Below, one piece after another: positions 45,302 to 53,280 of a stretch of DNA of 64,000 nucleotides. Under the pieces are notes generated by a model. The model was given only the letters and a program-made list of their open reading frames with translations, was not told where the DNA came from and ran no database searches. Made by a program: the position numbers and the translations under genes. Source of the stretch: Streptomyces sp. NRRL B-1347 (lineage in GTDB: Bacteria > Actinomycetota > Actinomycetes > Streptomycetales > Streptomycetaceae); contig NZ_JOJM01000002.1 in NCBI RefSeq assembly GCF_000720325.1, positions 1-64,000 on the forward strand, read 5' to 3'. How positions within the stretch are numbered: the first letter of the stretch is position 1; every line of letters starts with the position of its first letter.

Positions 45302-45714
45302 TTCTCGCCGCCCCCGCCAGCGCCGTTGCCGCCAGGCATGTCGGGCACGATGCCGTTGATGGCGTCACGGTTCCTGCTCGCGGCCATCTTCAGATCGCCC
45401 TCCACGTACTCCTTCGTGGCCAGGTGCGCGCCGAGCAGGGAGCTCGCGGCGCGGCGCGAGATGTACTCCAGGTCCTCGTTCCACTGCCGGGCGAACACAC
45501 CCAGGGCGGAGCCCACCGGGCCCTGCTTCCCGCCCCCCTTGCCGGGCTTCCCGTCCCCCTCGTGCCCGCCCTCGACGATCGTGCCCGCCGAAGCCGCCGC
45601 GCTCGGCAGCGTCTTCTGCATGTCACGGCCGGCCTTCGCCATGCGCTCGGCCGAACCACCGGCCCGCATCAGCACGCTGCTTACTCCACCGGGCTGGATG
45701 TCCCAAGCCGTCAC
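45298..45714 (-). CDS. DUF6507-type small T7SS-associated protein
   Basis: A 138-residue protein opening TAWDIQPGGVSSVLMRAGGS, which I match to the DUF6507 group found next to ESAT-6-like genes in Streptomyces. It is helical, with a Gly/Lys-rich central insert and EYVEGDLKMAASRN near the end. By size and position it looks like a secreted WXG100-fold partner of the following toxin, with whose GTG its stop overlaps. It may be the targeting or chaperone subunit. The GTG at 45714 is chosen because the similarity begins there. Confidence 0.7.
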   Translation of the reverse strand: MTAWDIQPGGVSSVLMRAGGSAERMAKAGRDMQKTLPSAAASAGTIVEGGHEGDGKPGKGGGKQGPVGSALGVFARQWNEDLEYISRRAASSLLGAHLATKEYVEGDLKMAASRNRDAINGIVPDMPGGNGAGGGGEK

Positions 45715-45807
45715 TGCACGCCCCCTCGATCCCCAGCGACCGGGCCGCGTCGCGCTGCTCGGCCCGGCCCACAAACGTCTGACAACCGGCTGACAACCGG
45801 CCTCGGC

Positions 45808-46119
45808 TCAGCCGATGTTGTTGACCGCCGCCCGTGCCCGCGACAGCGTCGTCTGGGCCGTGCCGTCGTTCTCCTCCAGCGTCGAGCGCACGAGGCGGAT
45901 GATCTCGCGGACCTCGTTGGCGGCCTTGTTCCAGCGGACTTCCTTGCCGTGGTACTCGTCCGAGACGCCGTCGGCCTGGTAGTCGGCCATCGCCGCCTTC
46001 ACCGCGCGGTCGCGGTCGCCGAGCACCCGCTCCAGCTGGCCGATGATGATGTGCAGCCCGCCCTGTACGTCGGCGGAGGCGCCGGTGTCGTACGAACGCC
46101 GGTCCTGGTTCCCAGCCAT
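45808..46119 (-). CDS. ESAT-6/WXG100-like secreted protein
   Basis: A 103-residue all-helical protein of the ESAT-6 size class (AGNQDRRSYDTGASADVQGG at the N-terminus). Two helices are joined by a loop around DGVSDEYHGKEVRW. The canonical WxG turn is absent. This group is sometimes annotated as pore-forming ESAT-6 family. It should be exported by the linked EccC as a heterodimer with the neighbouring 109-residue protein. The ATG at 46119 follows GGGGAG by nine bases; an in-frame TTG at 46128 is less likely. Confidence 0.75.
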   Translation of the reverse strand: MAGNQDRRSYDTGASADVQGGLHIIIGQLERVLGDRDRAVKAAMADYQADGVSDEYHGKEVRWNKAANEVREIIRLVRSTLEENDGTAQTTLSRARAAVNNIG

Positions 46120-46189
46120 GCCTGACAACTCCCCGCAACAGTGGAATGTGGAAGGTCGGGCCCTGCGTCGGCCCGCGTGCGGCTGCCGC

Positions 46190-46519
46190 TCAGCCGGAGA
46201 AGCGCGCCGCCTGGAAGTTGGCCGCGCCCATGTTCCGCTGCGCGTTGTCGGACTGCTCCTGCGTGCCGGTCGCGAACGCCTCGTCCATGCCCGCCTGGCC
46301 GCCCAGGATCGACCGCAGCGAACCGTTCAGCGCCGCCGTGATCTCGTCCGCGCGCAGCTTGAAGGAGTCGAACGTCGCCTTGCCCGCGCCGTTGAACTTC
46401 CCCTCCAGCGGCTCCGCCGCCGACACCAGCGCCCGGATCAGCGCGCCCAGGTCGTCGCTCGACCCGGAGGTGTTCTTGCCGAGGACGGCCAGTGTCGTCT
46501 CGCCCATGTCGAACTTCAT
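46190..46519 (-). CDS. WXG100-family-like secreted protein
   Basis: A 109-residue helical hairpin protein, the first gene of the T7SS operon. The turn position has FNGAGK in place of the WxG motif. The second helix (FDSFKLRADEITAALNGSLR) and a C-terminal helix follow the family pattern. There is no YxxxD/E export signal in its classic form; YxxxD-like residues were not found. It probably pairs with the 103-residue protein encoded 70 bases downstream. The ATG at 46519 follows a GCGGGGG sequence. Confidence 0.75.
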   Translation of the reverse strand: MKFDMGETTLAVLGKNTSGSSDDLGALIRALVSAAEPLEGKFNGAGKATFDSFKLRADEITAALNGSLRSILGGQAGMDEAFATGTQEQSDNAQRNMGAANFQAARFSG

Positions 46520-46904
46520 GCACCCAACCCCCGCTTCAACTCGCCCGGCACACAACCGAAGTGCGCCTCCGGCGCCACGGCCTGCTCACGCAGCGCTCAT
46601 GCCTCATAGCTCATCGAACATACTTCCCGACATTTCATTGCAAGCGCAACGCAGTTGGGGGCTCGGTGGCGTGATCCCGCCACTCCGCGGAGCGGGTCCG
46701 CGCCGCGTGAGCACCGGCGTCCCGGCGGTCACTCCTCTCACCACGGGGTCGGGGACGACTCCTTCGTACGGGCACTATGGCCAAAAGTGTGCGGCGAGTG
46801 AGCGGCGCGGCTTGCGGCGTTGGCTTGTTTGCGGCTGCGTCGAGGTGGGTCGGTGGGGGCCGGGGGTCCGTGGCCTCGCGATGCCTGGCCCGTGCGCGGG
46901 GCCC
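46520..46904 (-). other. Promoter region of the T7SS operon
   Basis: This is 385 bp without a gene, between the GNAT stop and the first T7SS gene start. On the minus strand TTGCAA and TATGTT around 46605-46650 are 15 bases apart, a suboptimal promoter. Nothing else is distinct. Confidence 0.35.
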
Positions 46905-47570
46905 TCAGGGCACCCGGCGCAGCATGCACCACGTGCGTGGGCCCCCGGACGGCAGGGTCAGGTCGGACGTGACCTCGAAGCCGAGGCGTTCGTAGAAGCG
47001 GACGTTGGCCTCGGCGGAGGTTTCCAGGAATGCTGGTACGCCGTCCCGTTCCGCCGCCTCGATGCCGGGGCGCAGTACCGCACGGCCCAGGCCGGCGCCC
47101 TGGCGGTCCGGGTCGACGCCGACCGTGCCCAGGAACCACACCGGTTCCGTGGGGCGGTGCGGGCGCAGCGCCGCCTCGGCCTCCTCGTACGCCTGCGCGC
47201 GGTCTCCGGCCAGTTCCGCGAAGCGGGGGGCCAGGCCGGCGAGCACGGCCCCGGCGTCCGCCGTGGCCGGGGTGGTCCACGCGGCCACGGCCGCTCCGCC
47301 CCCGGCGACCCACACCCGGCCGTGATCCAGGCCTATCCGCGTCAGGAACAGCTCCTGCAAGCCCTCCACGCGGCGTATGTGGTCGTCGGCGGCCACCGTG
47401 TGCCGGGTCCAGGGGTAGTCGGCGAAGGCCCGCCCCAGGGTGCGGACGGCCCGGGGGACGTCCTCGGAGGTTGCCGGGCGCGCGGCGGCGTCGCTCCGGT
47501 CGTCGCGGTCGTAGTCGTAGTCGTCGTCGCGGTCGTAGTCGTCGCGGTCGTAGTCGTCGTACTCGGGCAC
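46905..47570 (-). CDS. GNAT family N-acetyltransferase
   Basis: A 221-residue protein. The N-terminus is a striking Asp/Tyr/Arg repeat (EYDDYDRDDYDRDDDYDYDR). The GNAT domain (about residues 30-221) has the acetyl-CoA motif GVDPDRQGAGLGRAVLRP and the C-terminal AEANVRFYERLGFEV. The acceptor is unknown. The GTG at 47570 with GGGAG six bases upstream is preferred. It is the last gene of the Tad-linked operon, 87 bases after the OmpA-like gene. The repeat is encoded by tandem 12- to 15-bp units and may vary between strains. Confidence 0.88.
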   Translation of the reverse strand: MPEYDDYDRDDYDRDDDYDYDRDDRSDAAARPATSEDVPRAVRTLGRAFADYPWTRHTVAADDHIRRVEGLQELFLTRIGLDHGRVWVAGGGAAVAAWTTPATADAGAVLAGLAPRFAELAGDRAQAYEEAEAALRPHRPTEPVWFLGTVGVDPDRQGAGLGRAVLRPGIEAAERDGVPAFLETSAEANVRFYERLGFEVTSDLTLPSGGPRTWCMLRRVP

Positions 47571-47656
47571 CACGTTCTCCCATCGGCCTCGTCCGTACGG
47601 TAAGAACGATCGGGAGCGCCTCTGTGTCCCCGGCCCCGGCCCCGGTGGCACGTGTC

Positions 47657-48280
47657 TCACGTACCGCGGGGGAACGAGACCTCCACGCGGCGGTTCTTCT
47701 TCCGCCCCTCCTCCGAGCCGTTGTCGGCGATCGGGTAGTCCTCGCTGTAGCCGCGCACGGAGTACGTGACCTGTGGGCCGAGGAAGCTGGCCAGGCGGTC
47801 GTGGACGGCTTCGGCGCGGTCCTTGGAGAGCTTCTTGCCGTGGGCGTACGAGCCGAGGTTGTCCGTGAAGCCGAAGACCCGGACGTCGGTCGCCTTCTGG
47901 GCCTTCGCCTCGTCGGCGATCGCCTCGATGCGGGCGTCCGCCTCGGGGTTGAGCTTCGCGCTGTCCTTGGGGAAGAGGACCTCGGCCTGCAGCGCGAACT
48001 TCACGTCCGTGTTGGTGTCCTCGCGGCGCTCCTCACCGCCCAGGTCCTCGACGACGGACTTGATGTCCAGCACCTTGGCGGGCGCGAGCGTCGCCCCGTC
48101 GGCGAGCTTCAGGCCCGGGCTGTTGGAGTCGACCTCGGGGGGTGGGGAGGTGGTGGAGGTGCCGCCGGGGGGTTTGCTGGGGTCGTCGTCGGCCCAGACG
48201 GGGGTGGGGGCGAGGAGGAGGGCTGCGGTGAGGGTGGTGGTTGTGGCGAGGGTGCGAGCACGGGAGCACGGCATCGTCAC
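47657..48280 (-). CDS. Secreted OmpA-like peptidoglycan-binding protein
   Basis: A 207-residue exported protein. The signal peptide (about 1-29, TLTAALLLAPTPVWA) is followed by a Pro/Ser/Thr linker and an OmpA C-terminal-like domain (about 85-207). That domain has DVRVFGFTDNLGSYAHGKKL, SKDRAEAVHDRL and KKNRRVEVSF, covering the diaminopimelate-contacting Asp and Arg positions. In a Gram-positive it would anchor something to peptidoglycan, possibly the pilus. The GTG start overlaps the lipoprotein gene stop (GTGA); an ATG two codons later is an alternative. Confidence 0.85.
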   Translation of the reverse strand: MTMPCSRARTLATTTTLTAALLLAPTPVWADDDPSKPPGGTSTTSPPPEVDSNSPGLKLADGATLAPAKVLDIKSVVEDLGGEERREDTNTDVKFALQAEVLFPKDSAKLNPEADARIEAIADEAKAQKATDVRVFGFTDNLGSYAHGKKLSKDRAEAVHDRLASFLGPQVTYSVRGYSEDYPIADNGSEEGRKKNRRVEVSFPRGT

Positions 48281-48903
48281 TGGCCCCCGGCGAGTTCGAT
48301 GGGAGCAGGTGGCATGGCTCCCACCTGGAACGACATCTTGTTCGTCGACTCGGGTGGTGCCGGGAACTGGGCGTACCACTCACTGGTCTGGCCGGGCTTG
48401 ACGCCGCCGGTGAACTTGGTGCAGAGGCAGCGGCCTTCCGTGTCGCGCAGCACCAGGTACCGCTTCTTGCCCTTGCCGTCGACGAGGTTGGCGCCAGCCA
48501 CGGATGAACCGTTCTTGTTCAACTCGCGTTCTTCACCGCGCCAGTTGGCTGCAGCGAAGAACCGGTTGCCATTGTTCGTGACCGTTCCGGACACCGTCAC
48601 GAAGCCGCCCTCGTCGCGCACCGCCGACTTGATCGTGAGGGTGATGCTCTCCTCGCCCTTCACCTCGGCGAGCACTTCGTCCGAGGACTGTTCCTGCCCC
48701 CCGTCCTCGCCCTTGTCCTCGTTGTCGTCACTCTGCTTGCCGCCTTGATTCTGGTTCGTCGAGCCCGACGACGAGTTCTCCTTCTTGGAGTCGTCACCGC
48801 CGTCCTCGCCACCACCGCAACCGGCCACCGCGAGGACCAGCCCAGTCGTGATCGCCACCGCGGTCATTGCCCTGCGGGTCGTCATGGTGCGCCGAAGCTT
48901 CAT
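48277..48903 (-). CDS. DUF4352-like lipoprotein
   Basis: A 208-residue lipoprotein. The signal peptide with two ATG-rich starts (KLRRTMTTRRAMTAVAITTG) ends in the lipobox VAGC (Cys about residue 31). An acidic Asp/Ser/Gln-rich linker leads to a beta-sandwich domain (about 80-190) resembling DUF4352/telokin-like domains, with GTVTNNGNRFFAA. It lies between the TadG-like gene (53 bases) and the OmpA-like gene (overlap), so it probably sits at the cell surface with the pilus. The function is unknown. Confidence 0.8.
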   Translation of the reverse strand: MKLRRTMTTRRAMTAVAITTGLVLAVAGCGGGEDGGDDSKKENSSSGSTNQNQGGKQSDDNEDKGEDGGQEQSSDEVLAEVKGEESITLTIKSAVRDEGGFVTVSGTVTNNGNRFFAAANWRGEERELNKNGSSVAGANLVDGKGKKRYLVLRDTEGRCLCTKFTGGVKPGQTSEWYAQFPAPPESTNKMSFQVGAMPPAPIELAGGQ

Positions 48904-48956
48904 CTCAACGGCTTCCTTTTCTTCTCTGTGATCGCTTGTTCTTCTGTGGTCGCTTG

Positions 48957-49604
48957 TCACTTGGCCAGGTGTACGGAGAACAGCACCGACGCGTCCGGCA
49001 GGTCGTCCAGGTCGAAGTCGTCGGGGTCGATTTCGATGGGGTCTTCCTCGCCGTCGCAGACGAATTGCACGATGTCCTCGGAGTCGGCCGGGGGGTCGAC
49101 CGGCGGATCGGCTGGCTGATCGGCCGACGGGTCCGCCTCGCAGCGGGGCTTGATGACGGCGGTCGCCTCCGCCCTCGCGTGCTTCGTCTCCGTACCCGGG
49201 ATGATCGAGTCGCCGACCGTGTAGTTGGTCGTGACCTCCACTTGGTAGCCGGGGTATCCGTTGACCTCGGCGTTTCCGAAGCCTGTGACCTTGGAGTCGT
49301 TCTCCGCGGCCAGCGCGTCGGCCGCCGCCTCCGCTCCCTCCCCCGTGAACAGGTCGCCGCCGAGCCAGTCCAGCCACTCGTCGTCGCCTGCCTGGATGGC
49401 TTCGCCCAGGCCTTCGAAGAGCTCGTCACGCGAGTCCTGCGCCGCCGCCAGCGCGGCCGCGTCCGCCGCTGACTGCGCGCCGTTGCGGGCGGACGCCGCC
49501 TGAGCGAACGCGAAGAACGCAAACGCGACGAAGAGCAGAATTCCGGTCAGCCAGATATAGATCGGAAGCGTCTGCCCCGTGTCACGGCGCAGTCGGTTAC
49601 GAAT
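48957..49604 (-). CDS. TadG-like pilus assembly protein, non-canonical start
   Basis: A 215-residue protein if it starts at the ATT at 49604. A basic N-terminus (RNRLRRDTGQTLPIYIW) precedes one hydrophobic segment LTGILLFVAFAFFAFAQAAS and ARNGAQSAADAAALAAAQ, typical of TadE/TadG pseudopilins. The rest is an exported acidic domain ending in Asp-rich repeats. No ATG, GTG or TTG lies in frame near the beginning: the only candidates after GGAGG are CTG (49607), ATT (49604) and CTG (49592). ATT forms TGATT with the pilin gene stop, where TGATG coupling would be normal. Confidence 0.75.
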   Translation of the reverse strand: MRNRLRRDTGQTLPIYIWLTGILLFVAFAFFAFAQAASARNGAQSAADAAALAAAQDSRDELFEGLGEAIQAGDDEWLDWLGGDLFTGEGAEAAADALAAENDSKVTGFGNAEVNGYPGYQVEVTTNYTVGDSIIPGTETKHARAEATAVIKPRCEADPSADQPADPPVDPPADSEDIVQFVCDGEEDPIEIDPDDFDLDDLPDASVLFSVHLAK

Positions 49605-49831
49605 CAGCCTCCGATGACGTCGGATACGGCGTCCTGAATCGCGCCGGAGATCTGCCCGTCGAGTCCGAGACCGTCGATGAGAACGAAGATCCCGGCAATC
49701 AGAATCATCAACCCCGCATACTCCACGAACCCCGCCCCCCGGTCCCCCTCGCTCCCCCGGGCCCGCCGTACCCGCGCGGACACCGTCAGGGTCCACATGA
49801 CCCACGCACCCAGTACGCGTTCCTTCAGCAT
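49604..49831 (-). CDS. Flp-type pilin-like small protein
   Basis: A 75-residue prepilin-like protein. A basic leader ends in GSEGDRGAG, followed by FVEYAGLMILIAGIFVLIDG with the Glu expected at +3/+5 after a prepilin peptidase site. A short C-terminal helix follows. This matches Flp/Fap pilins of Tad systems, the likely major fibre subunit. Its leader is longer than usual. It has its own upstream region with direct repeats and is followed directly (one shared base) by the TadG-like gene. Confidence 0.75.
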   Translation of the reverse strand: MLKERVLGAWVMWTLTVSARVRRARGSEGDRGAGFVEYAGLMILIAGIFVLIDGLGLDGQISGAIQDAVSDVIGG

Positions 49832-49865
49832 GACGGACGACCTTTCTCTTCCACCGGGTACCGAT

Positions 49866-49885
49866 ACCGACTACGTGACCGACTA
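49866..49885 (-). promoter_or_regulatory. Direct repeat upstream of the pilin gene
   Basis: On the minus strand TAGTCGGT is repeated with a 12-bp period, 35-54 bases before the pilin start codon. It may be a regulator site or promoter elements. Confidence 0.35.
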
Positions 49886-49991
49886 TCACAACCACTGCCC
49901 CAAGAGAGCCCCCGCGCAACCGACTTCCCGTCCGGCGCGCAGGTTGGCCTATTTCGCCGGCCTCACTGGGTATCGAATGCCTCATCGCCGC

Positions 49992-50008
49992 CCTTCCCTT
50001 CGGGAGGG
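49992..50008 (-). terminator. Weak hairpin after tadC
   Basis: CCTTCCC-TTC-GGGAGGG with one G-T pair lies in the 217-bp gap between tadC and the pilin gene. It could partly end transcription of the machinery genes. Confidence 0.4.
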
Positions 50009-50048
50009 TCCCATACGCGGTTGCATCAGCAAGGACATTTGGTGAAGC

Positions 50049-50939
50049 TCACCGCCCCAGAATCGAGCCGAAGTCGGAACCGGAGCCCAGGAACATCCCG
50101 GCGGCGATCAGGATCATCGTCGCCGGAAGCATGAACACCAACGTCACCAACGTCGCCTTGGGGATCGTCTTCGCCGCTCTGCGGCGGGAGTTCTGGGCGT
50201 CCGTGCGGCGCATGTCCGTGGCGAGTTGGATGAGGGTTTCGGCGATGGGGGAGCCGAGTTCCTCGCCCTGTTGGAGGGCGGAGACGAACTGGGCCACCTG
50301 TTCGGAGGAGTTGCGGCGGCGGAGTTCGTCGAAGGCCTGGCGGCGGCTGACGCCCATGTCCATCTGGCGCAGGGTGATGCGGAGTTCGTCCGCCCACGGA
50401 CCCTCGTACTTCTCGGCCACCCGGTCGAGGGCCTGGCGGAAGCCCAGGCCCGCGGAGACGACGACCGCGAGGACGTCGAGGAAGTCGGGCAGGGTGCGGT
50501 CGATGACCTCGCGGCGTTCGCGGACGGCCTGCCAGATCAGGGCGTCCGCCGCCATCGCGCCGAAGACGAACGTCATGGCGGCGAACAGCGGCTGGCCGTT
50601 GGTGAGGAAGACCAGGCCGAGGACGAGGCCGAAGACGCCGTACACCGCGCGGCGGGCGGCGTAGCGGTCGATGGTGAGGCCGCCGGGGTTGCCCGCCATG
50701 TCGATCCTGCGGCGCTTGGCCGCGACCCGCTTCGGGCCCATCAGGCGCAGGACCAGCGGCGCGAAGCGCATGCCCAGGCGGTCCACGGCCCCGCCCGCCG
50801 CCGAGACGCGGGTCGCGCCGACCTCGAGGGCGACCGCCAGGTCGGGCGGCAGCTTCGCCTCGGCGCGGTACATGCGGATGCCCTGGCAGGCTCCCGCGAC
50901 GGCCAGGCCCATCAGGAGGGCGATCAGCAAACCCGGCAC
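50049..50939 (-). CDS. tadC: Tad pilus membrane protein TadC (T2SS F family)
   Basis: A 296-residue inner-membrane platform protein of the type II secretion F superfamily. An N-terminal helix and a mid pair (about 105-150) precede the conserved cytoplasmic region RTLPDFLDVLAVVVSAGLGF with LRQMDMGVSRRQAFDELRRR. The final helix is LVTLVFMLPATMILIAAGMF. It works with TadB under the TadA motor. The GTG start at 50939 lies 17 bases after the tadB stop. It is the last gene of the tight machinery cluster. Confidence 0.88.
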   Translation of the reverse strand: MPGLLIALLMGLAVAGACQGIRMYRAEAKLPPDLAVALEVGATRVSAAGGAVDRLGMRFAPLVLRLMGPKRVAAKRRRIDMAGNPGGLTIDRYAARRAVYGVFGLVLGLVFLTNGQPLFAAMTFVFGAMAADALIWQAVRERREVIDRTLPDFLDVLAVVVSAGLGFRQALDRVAEKYEGPWADELRITLRQMDMGVSRRQAFDELRRRNSSEQVAQFVSALQQGEELGSPIAETLIQLATDMRRTDAQNSRRRAAKTIPKATLVTLVFMLPATMILIAAGMFLGSGSDFGSILGR

Positions 50940-50956
50940 CGTGACCCCACCTCCCC

Positions 50957-51904
50957 TCAGACCTCGATCTTGCCCAGGCGCCTGATCACGAAGAAGCCCA
51001 CCGCGTACAGGCCCAGCGAGATCAGGATCAAGGTCTGCCCCAGGGGCGAGCCCGTCACGCGCTCCAGCGCGCCCTCGTTCGAGGAATTGATCAGCAGGAG
51101 CGAGCCGAGGCCGAGGAGCGGCACCGTGAAGGCCGTGGCGTGGACCTCCGAGAGCATCGTGCGGACCTCGCGCCGCGTCTCCTTGCGGTCCTCCAGGGTC
51201 TGGGTGAGGTTGCGCAGGGAGTTGACGACGGAGCCGCCCGCTTTGTTGGACAGGACCAGGGTCGTCACCAGCACTATCAGTTCGCGGGACGGGAGGCGCT
51301 GGGCCAGCTCCTCCAGGGTGTCGTCGATCGAGCGGCCCACGGTCAACTGGTGGGCGACGTGCGAGAGTTCCTCGCCAGCAGGAGATTCCAGTTCCTCCGC
51401 CGCCATCGCCAGGGAGGTGCGCAGGGCCAGGCCCGCGGCCGTCGCGTTGGCAAGGATGCGGGCGACGTCCGGGAGCTGGTTGATGAACGCCTCGATGCGC
51501 TTCTGCCGCTGCCAGTTGAGGAAGATGACCGCTCCCCAGACCGCCACCACTCCCGCGATCGGTCCGAAGAAGGGGGCCAGGGACGCCGCCGCGATCAGCC
51601 ACACGGCCGCCACGACGGCCGTGACGTACGTGAAGAACTCGCCGGGCGTCAGGTCCAGGCCCGTCGCCGAGAGCCGCAGGTGGAGTTCGCGGCCCAGGCG
51701 GGTGCGGCGCAGCCTGCGGTCGACCGCCGTGAAGCGGCGCCTGCGCGCGCCGCTCTCCAGGGCCGCGGGCCCGCCATCGGCGGACAGGCGGTCCACGAGC
51801 GCCTGGCGCTGCGCGCGCCCGGACGCGTACGTCTGGACTCCGGCGACGGCGAGCGTGCCGGTGAGGAGCGTGGCGCCGAGGGCCAGGAGCGTGGGGTTGT
51901 TCAT
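50957..51904 (-). CDS. tadB: Tad pilus membrane protein TadB (T2SS F family)
   Basis: A 315-residue platform protein. An N-terminal helix (about 5-23) is followed by a central helix pair (about 85-125), the F-domain segment NQLPDVARILANATAAGLAL and SPAGEELSHVAHQLTVGRSI. The C-terminal helices are at about 255-305. TadB and TadC form the assembly platform for Flp pilus subunits. It lies 29 bases after tadA and 17 bases before tadC. Confidence 0.88.
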   Translation of the reverse strand: MNNPTLLALGATLLTGTLAVAGVQTYASGRAQRQALVDRLSADGGPAALESGARRRRFTAVDRRLRRTRLGRELHLRLSATGLDLTPGEFFTYVTAVVAAVWLIAAASLAPFFGPIAGVVAVWGAVIFLNWQRQKRIEAFINQLPDVARILANATAAGLALRTSLAMAAEELESPAGEELSHVAHQLTVGRSIDDTLEELAQRLPSRELIVLVTTLVLSNKAGGSVVNSLRNLTQTLEDRKETRREVRTMLSEVHATAFTVPLLGLGSLLLINSSNEGALERVTGSPLGQTLILISLGLYAVGFFVIRRLGKIEV

Positions 51905-51933
51905 GGGGTGTCCTCAGGTCTCCTCTGGTCTCC

Positions 51934-53274
51934 TCAGCCGATCGCTTCGCGCGTGTCGAGTACGTCGATGGCCTCGGCCACGCCGTACGCGGGCGGCACC
52001 GGCTCACCGGCGACGTACAGGCGCTCGGCGACGGGGCGCGGCAGCGGCAGGTGCTCGAAGTAGCCGTGGACGACCCGGTCGGGGCCGACCGGGTGCGGGA
52101 CGAAGCGGGTGACGGGGGCGATGCGGAACTGCTGGCGGCCGTGCGAGACCAGCAGCACGATCTCGGCGACCTTGCGGGAGCCGTCGGCGTGCCGGGCGAG
52201 CTGGACGACGACGTCCACGGCCGAGTTGATCTGGTCGCGCAGGGCCTCGAAGGGGACCTGAACCTCCGACATGGAGCCCAGGGTCTGGAGCCGGGTGAGG
52301 GCGTCCTCCGCGGTGTTGGCGTGGACCGTCGCCAGGGAGCCGTCGTGGCCGGTGGACATGGCCTGGAGCATGTCGAGCGTCTCGCCGCCGCGGACCTCGC
52401 CGACGATGATGCGGTCGGGGCGCATCCGCAGGGAGTTCCTGACCAGGTCGCGGATCGTTATCTGCCCCTTGCCCTCGACGTTCGGCGGGCGGGACTCGAG
52501 TCGGATCACATGGTCCTGCTGGAGCTGGAGTTCGGCCGAGTCCTCGATGGTGATGATGCGCTCGTGGCCCGGCAGGAGGCCGGAGAGGGCGTTGAGGAGC
52601 GTGGTCTTCCCCGAGCCCGTGCCGCCGCTGACGATGAGGTTGAAGCGGGCCCGCACGAAGGCCGCGAGGAGCATCAGCATGTGCTCGTCGAGGGAGCCGA
52701 GGCCGATCAGCTCCGGCAGCGTGTACGCGCGCGGGAAGCGGCGGATGGTGAGGGTCGCGCCGGTGAGGGCGAGCGGCGGGATGATGACGTTGACGCGCTC
52801 GCCGGTGGGCAGGCGCGCGTCGACCATGGGGTTCGACTCGTCGACGCGGCGGTTGACCGTGGAGACGATGCGTTCGATCGTCTGCATCAGCTGGTCGTCG
52901 GAGGCGAAGCGGAGCGGGAGCTGCTCGACGCGGCCCGCGCGCTCCACGAAGATCGAGTCGGGGCCGTTGACCATGATCTCGGTGATGGACGCGTCGGCCA
53001 GGAGCGGTTCCAGTACGCCGAGGCCGAGGGCCTCGTCCACCACGCGCCGGATCAGGTGCGCCCGCTCGGACGCGGAGAGGACGGGGCCCTCGCGGCTGAT
53101 GATGTGGCCCAGGACCCGCTCGAGGCGGACCCGGCGGTCGGCCGCCGACAGGGACGACATCTCGGCCAGGTCGATCTCTTCGAGCAGCTTCGCCCGGTAG
53201 GTGGCCACGAGGCCGTCGTCGCGGTTGGGCGCGGCGGCGTCGGCGGGCGGCGCGATGCGGGAGCGCAGGCTCAT
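51934..53274 (-). CDS. tadA: Tad pilus assembly ATPase TadA/CpaF
   Basis: A 446-residue secretion ATPase of the VirB11/CpaF family. The N-terminal helical domain (about 1-130) precedes the ATPase domain with Walker A GGTGSGKTTLLNAL and the Asp box ITIEDSAELQL. The remaining family motifs are Walker B/His box VGEVRGGETLDMLQAMSTGH and DGSLATVHAN. It forms a hexamer that powers pilus extension and retraction. The start is seven bases after the TadE-like gene stop, within the operon. Confidence 0.93.
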   Translation of the reverse strand: MSLRSRIAPPADAAAPNRDDGLVATYRAKLLEEIDLAEMSSLSAADRRVRLERVLGHIISREGPVLSASERAHLIRRVVDEALGLGVLEPLLADASITEIMVNGPDSIFVERAGRVEQLPLRFASDDQLMQTIERIVSTVNRRVDESNPMVDARLPTGERVNVIIPPLALTGATLTIRRFPRAYTLPELIGLGSLDEHMLMLLAAFVRARFNLIVSGGTGSGKTTLLNALSGLLPGHERIITIEDSAELQLQQDHVIRLESRPPNVEGKGQITIRDLVRNSLRMRPDRIIVGEVRGGETLDMLQAMSTGHDGSLATVHANTAEDALTRLQTLGSMSEVQVPFEALRDQINSAVDVVVQLARHADGSRKVAEIVLLVSHGRQQFRIAPVTRFVPHPVGPDRVVHGYFEHLPLPRPVAERLYVAGEPVPPAYGVAEAIDVLDTREAIG

Positions 53275-53280
53275 GCGGGG

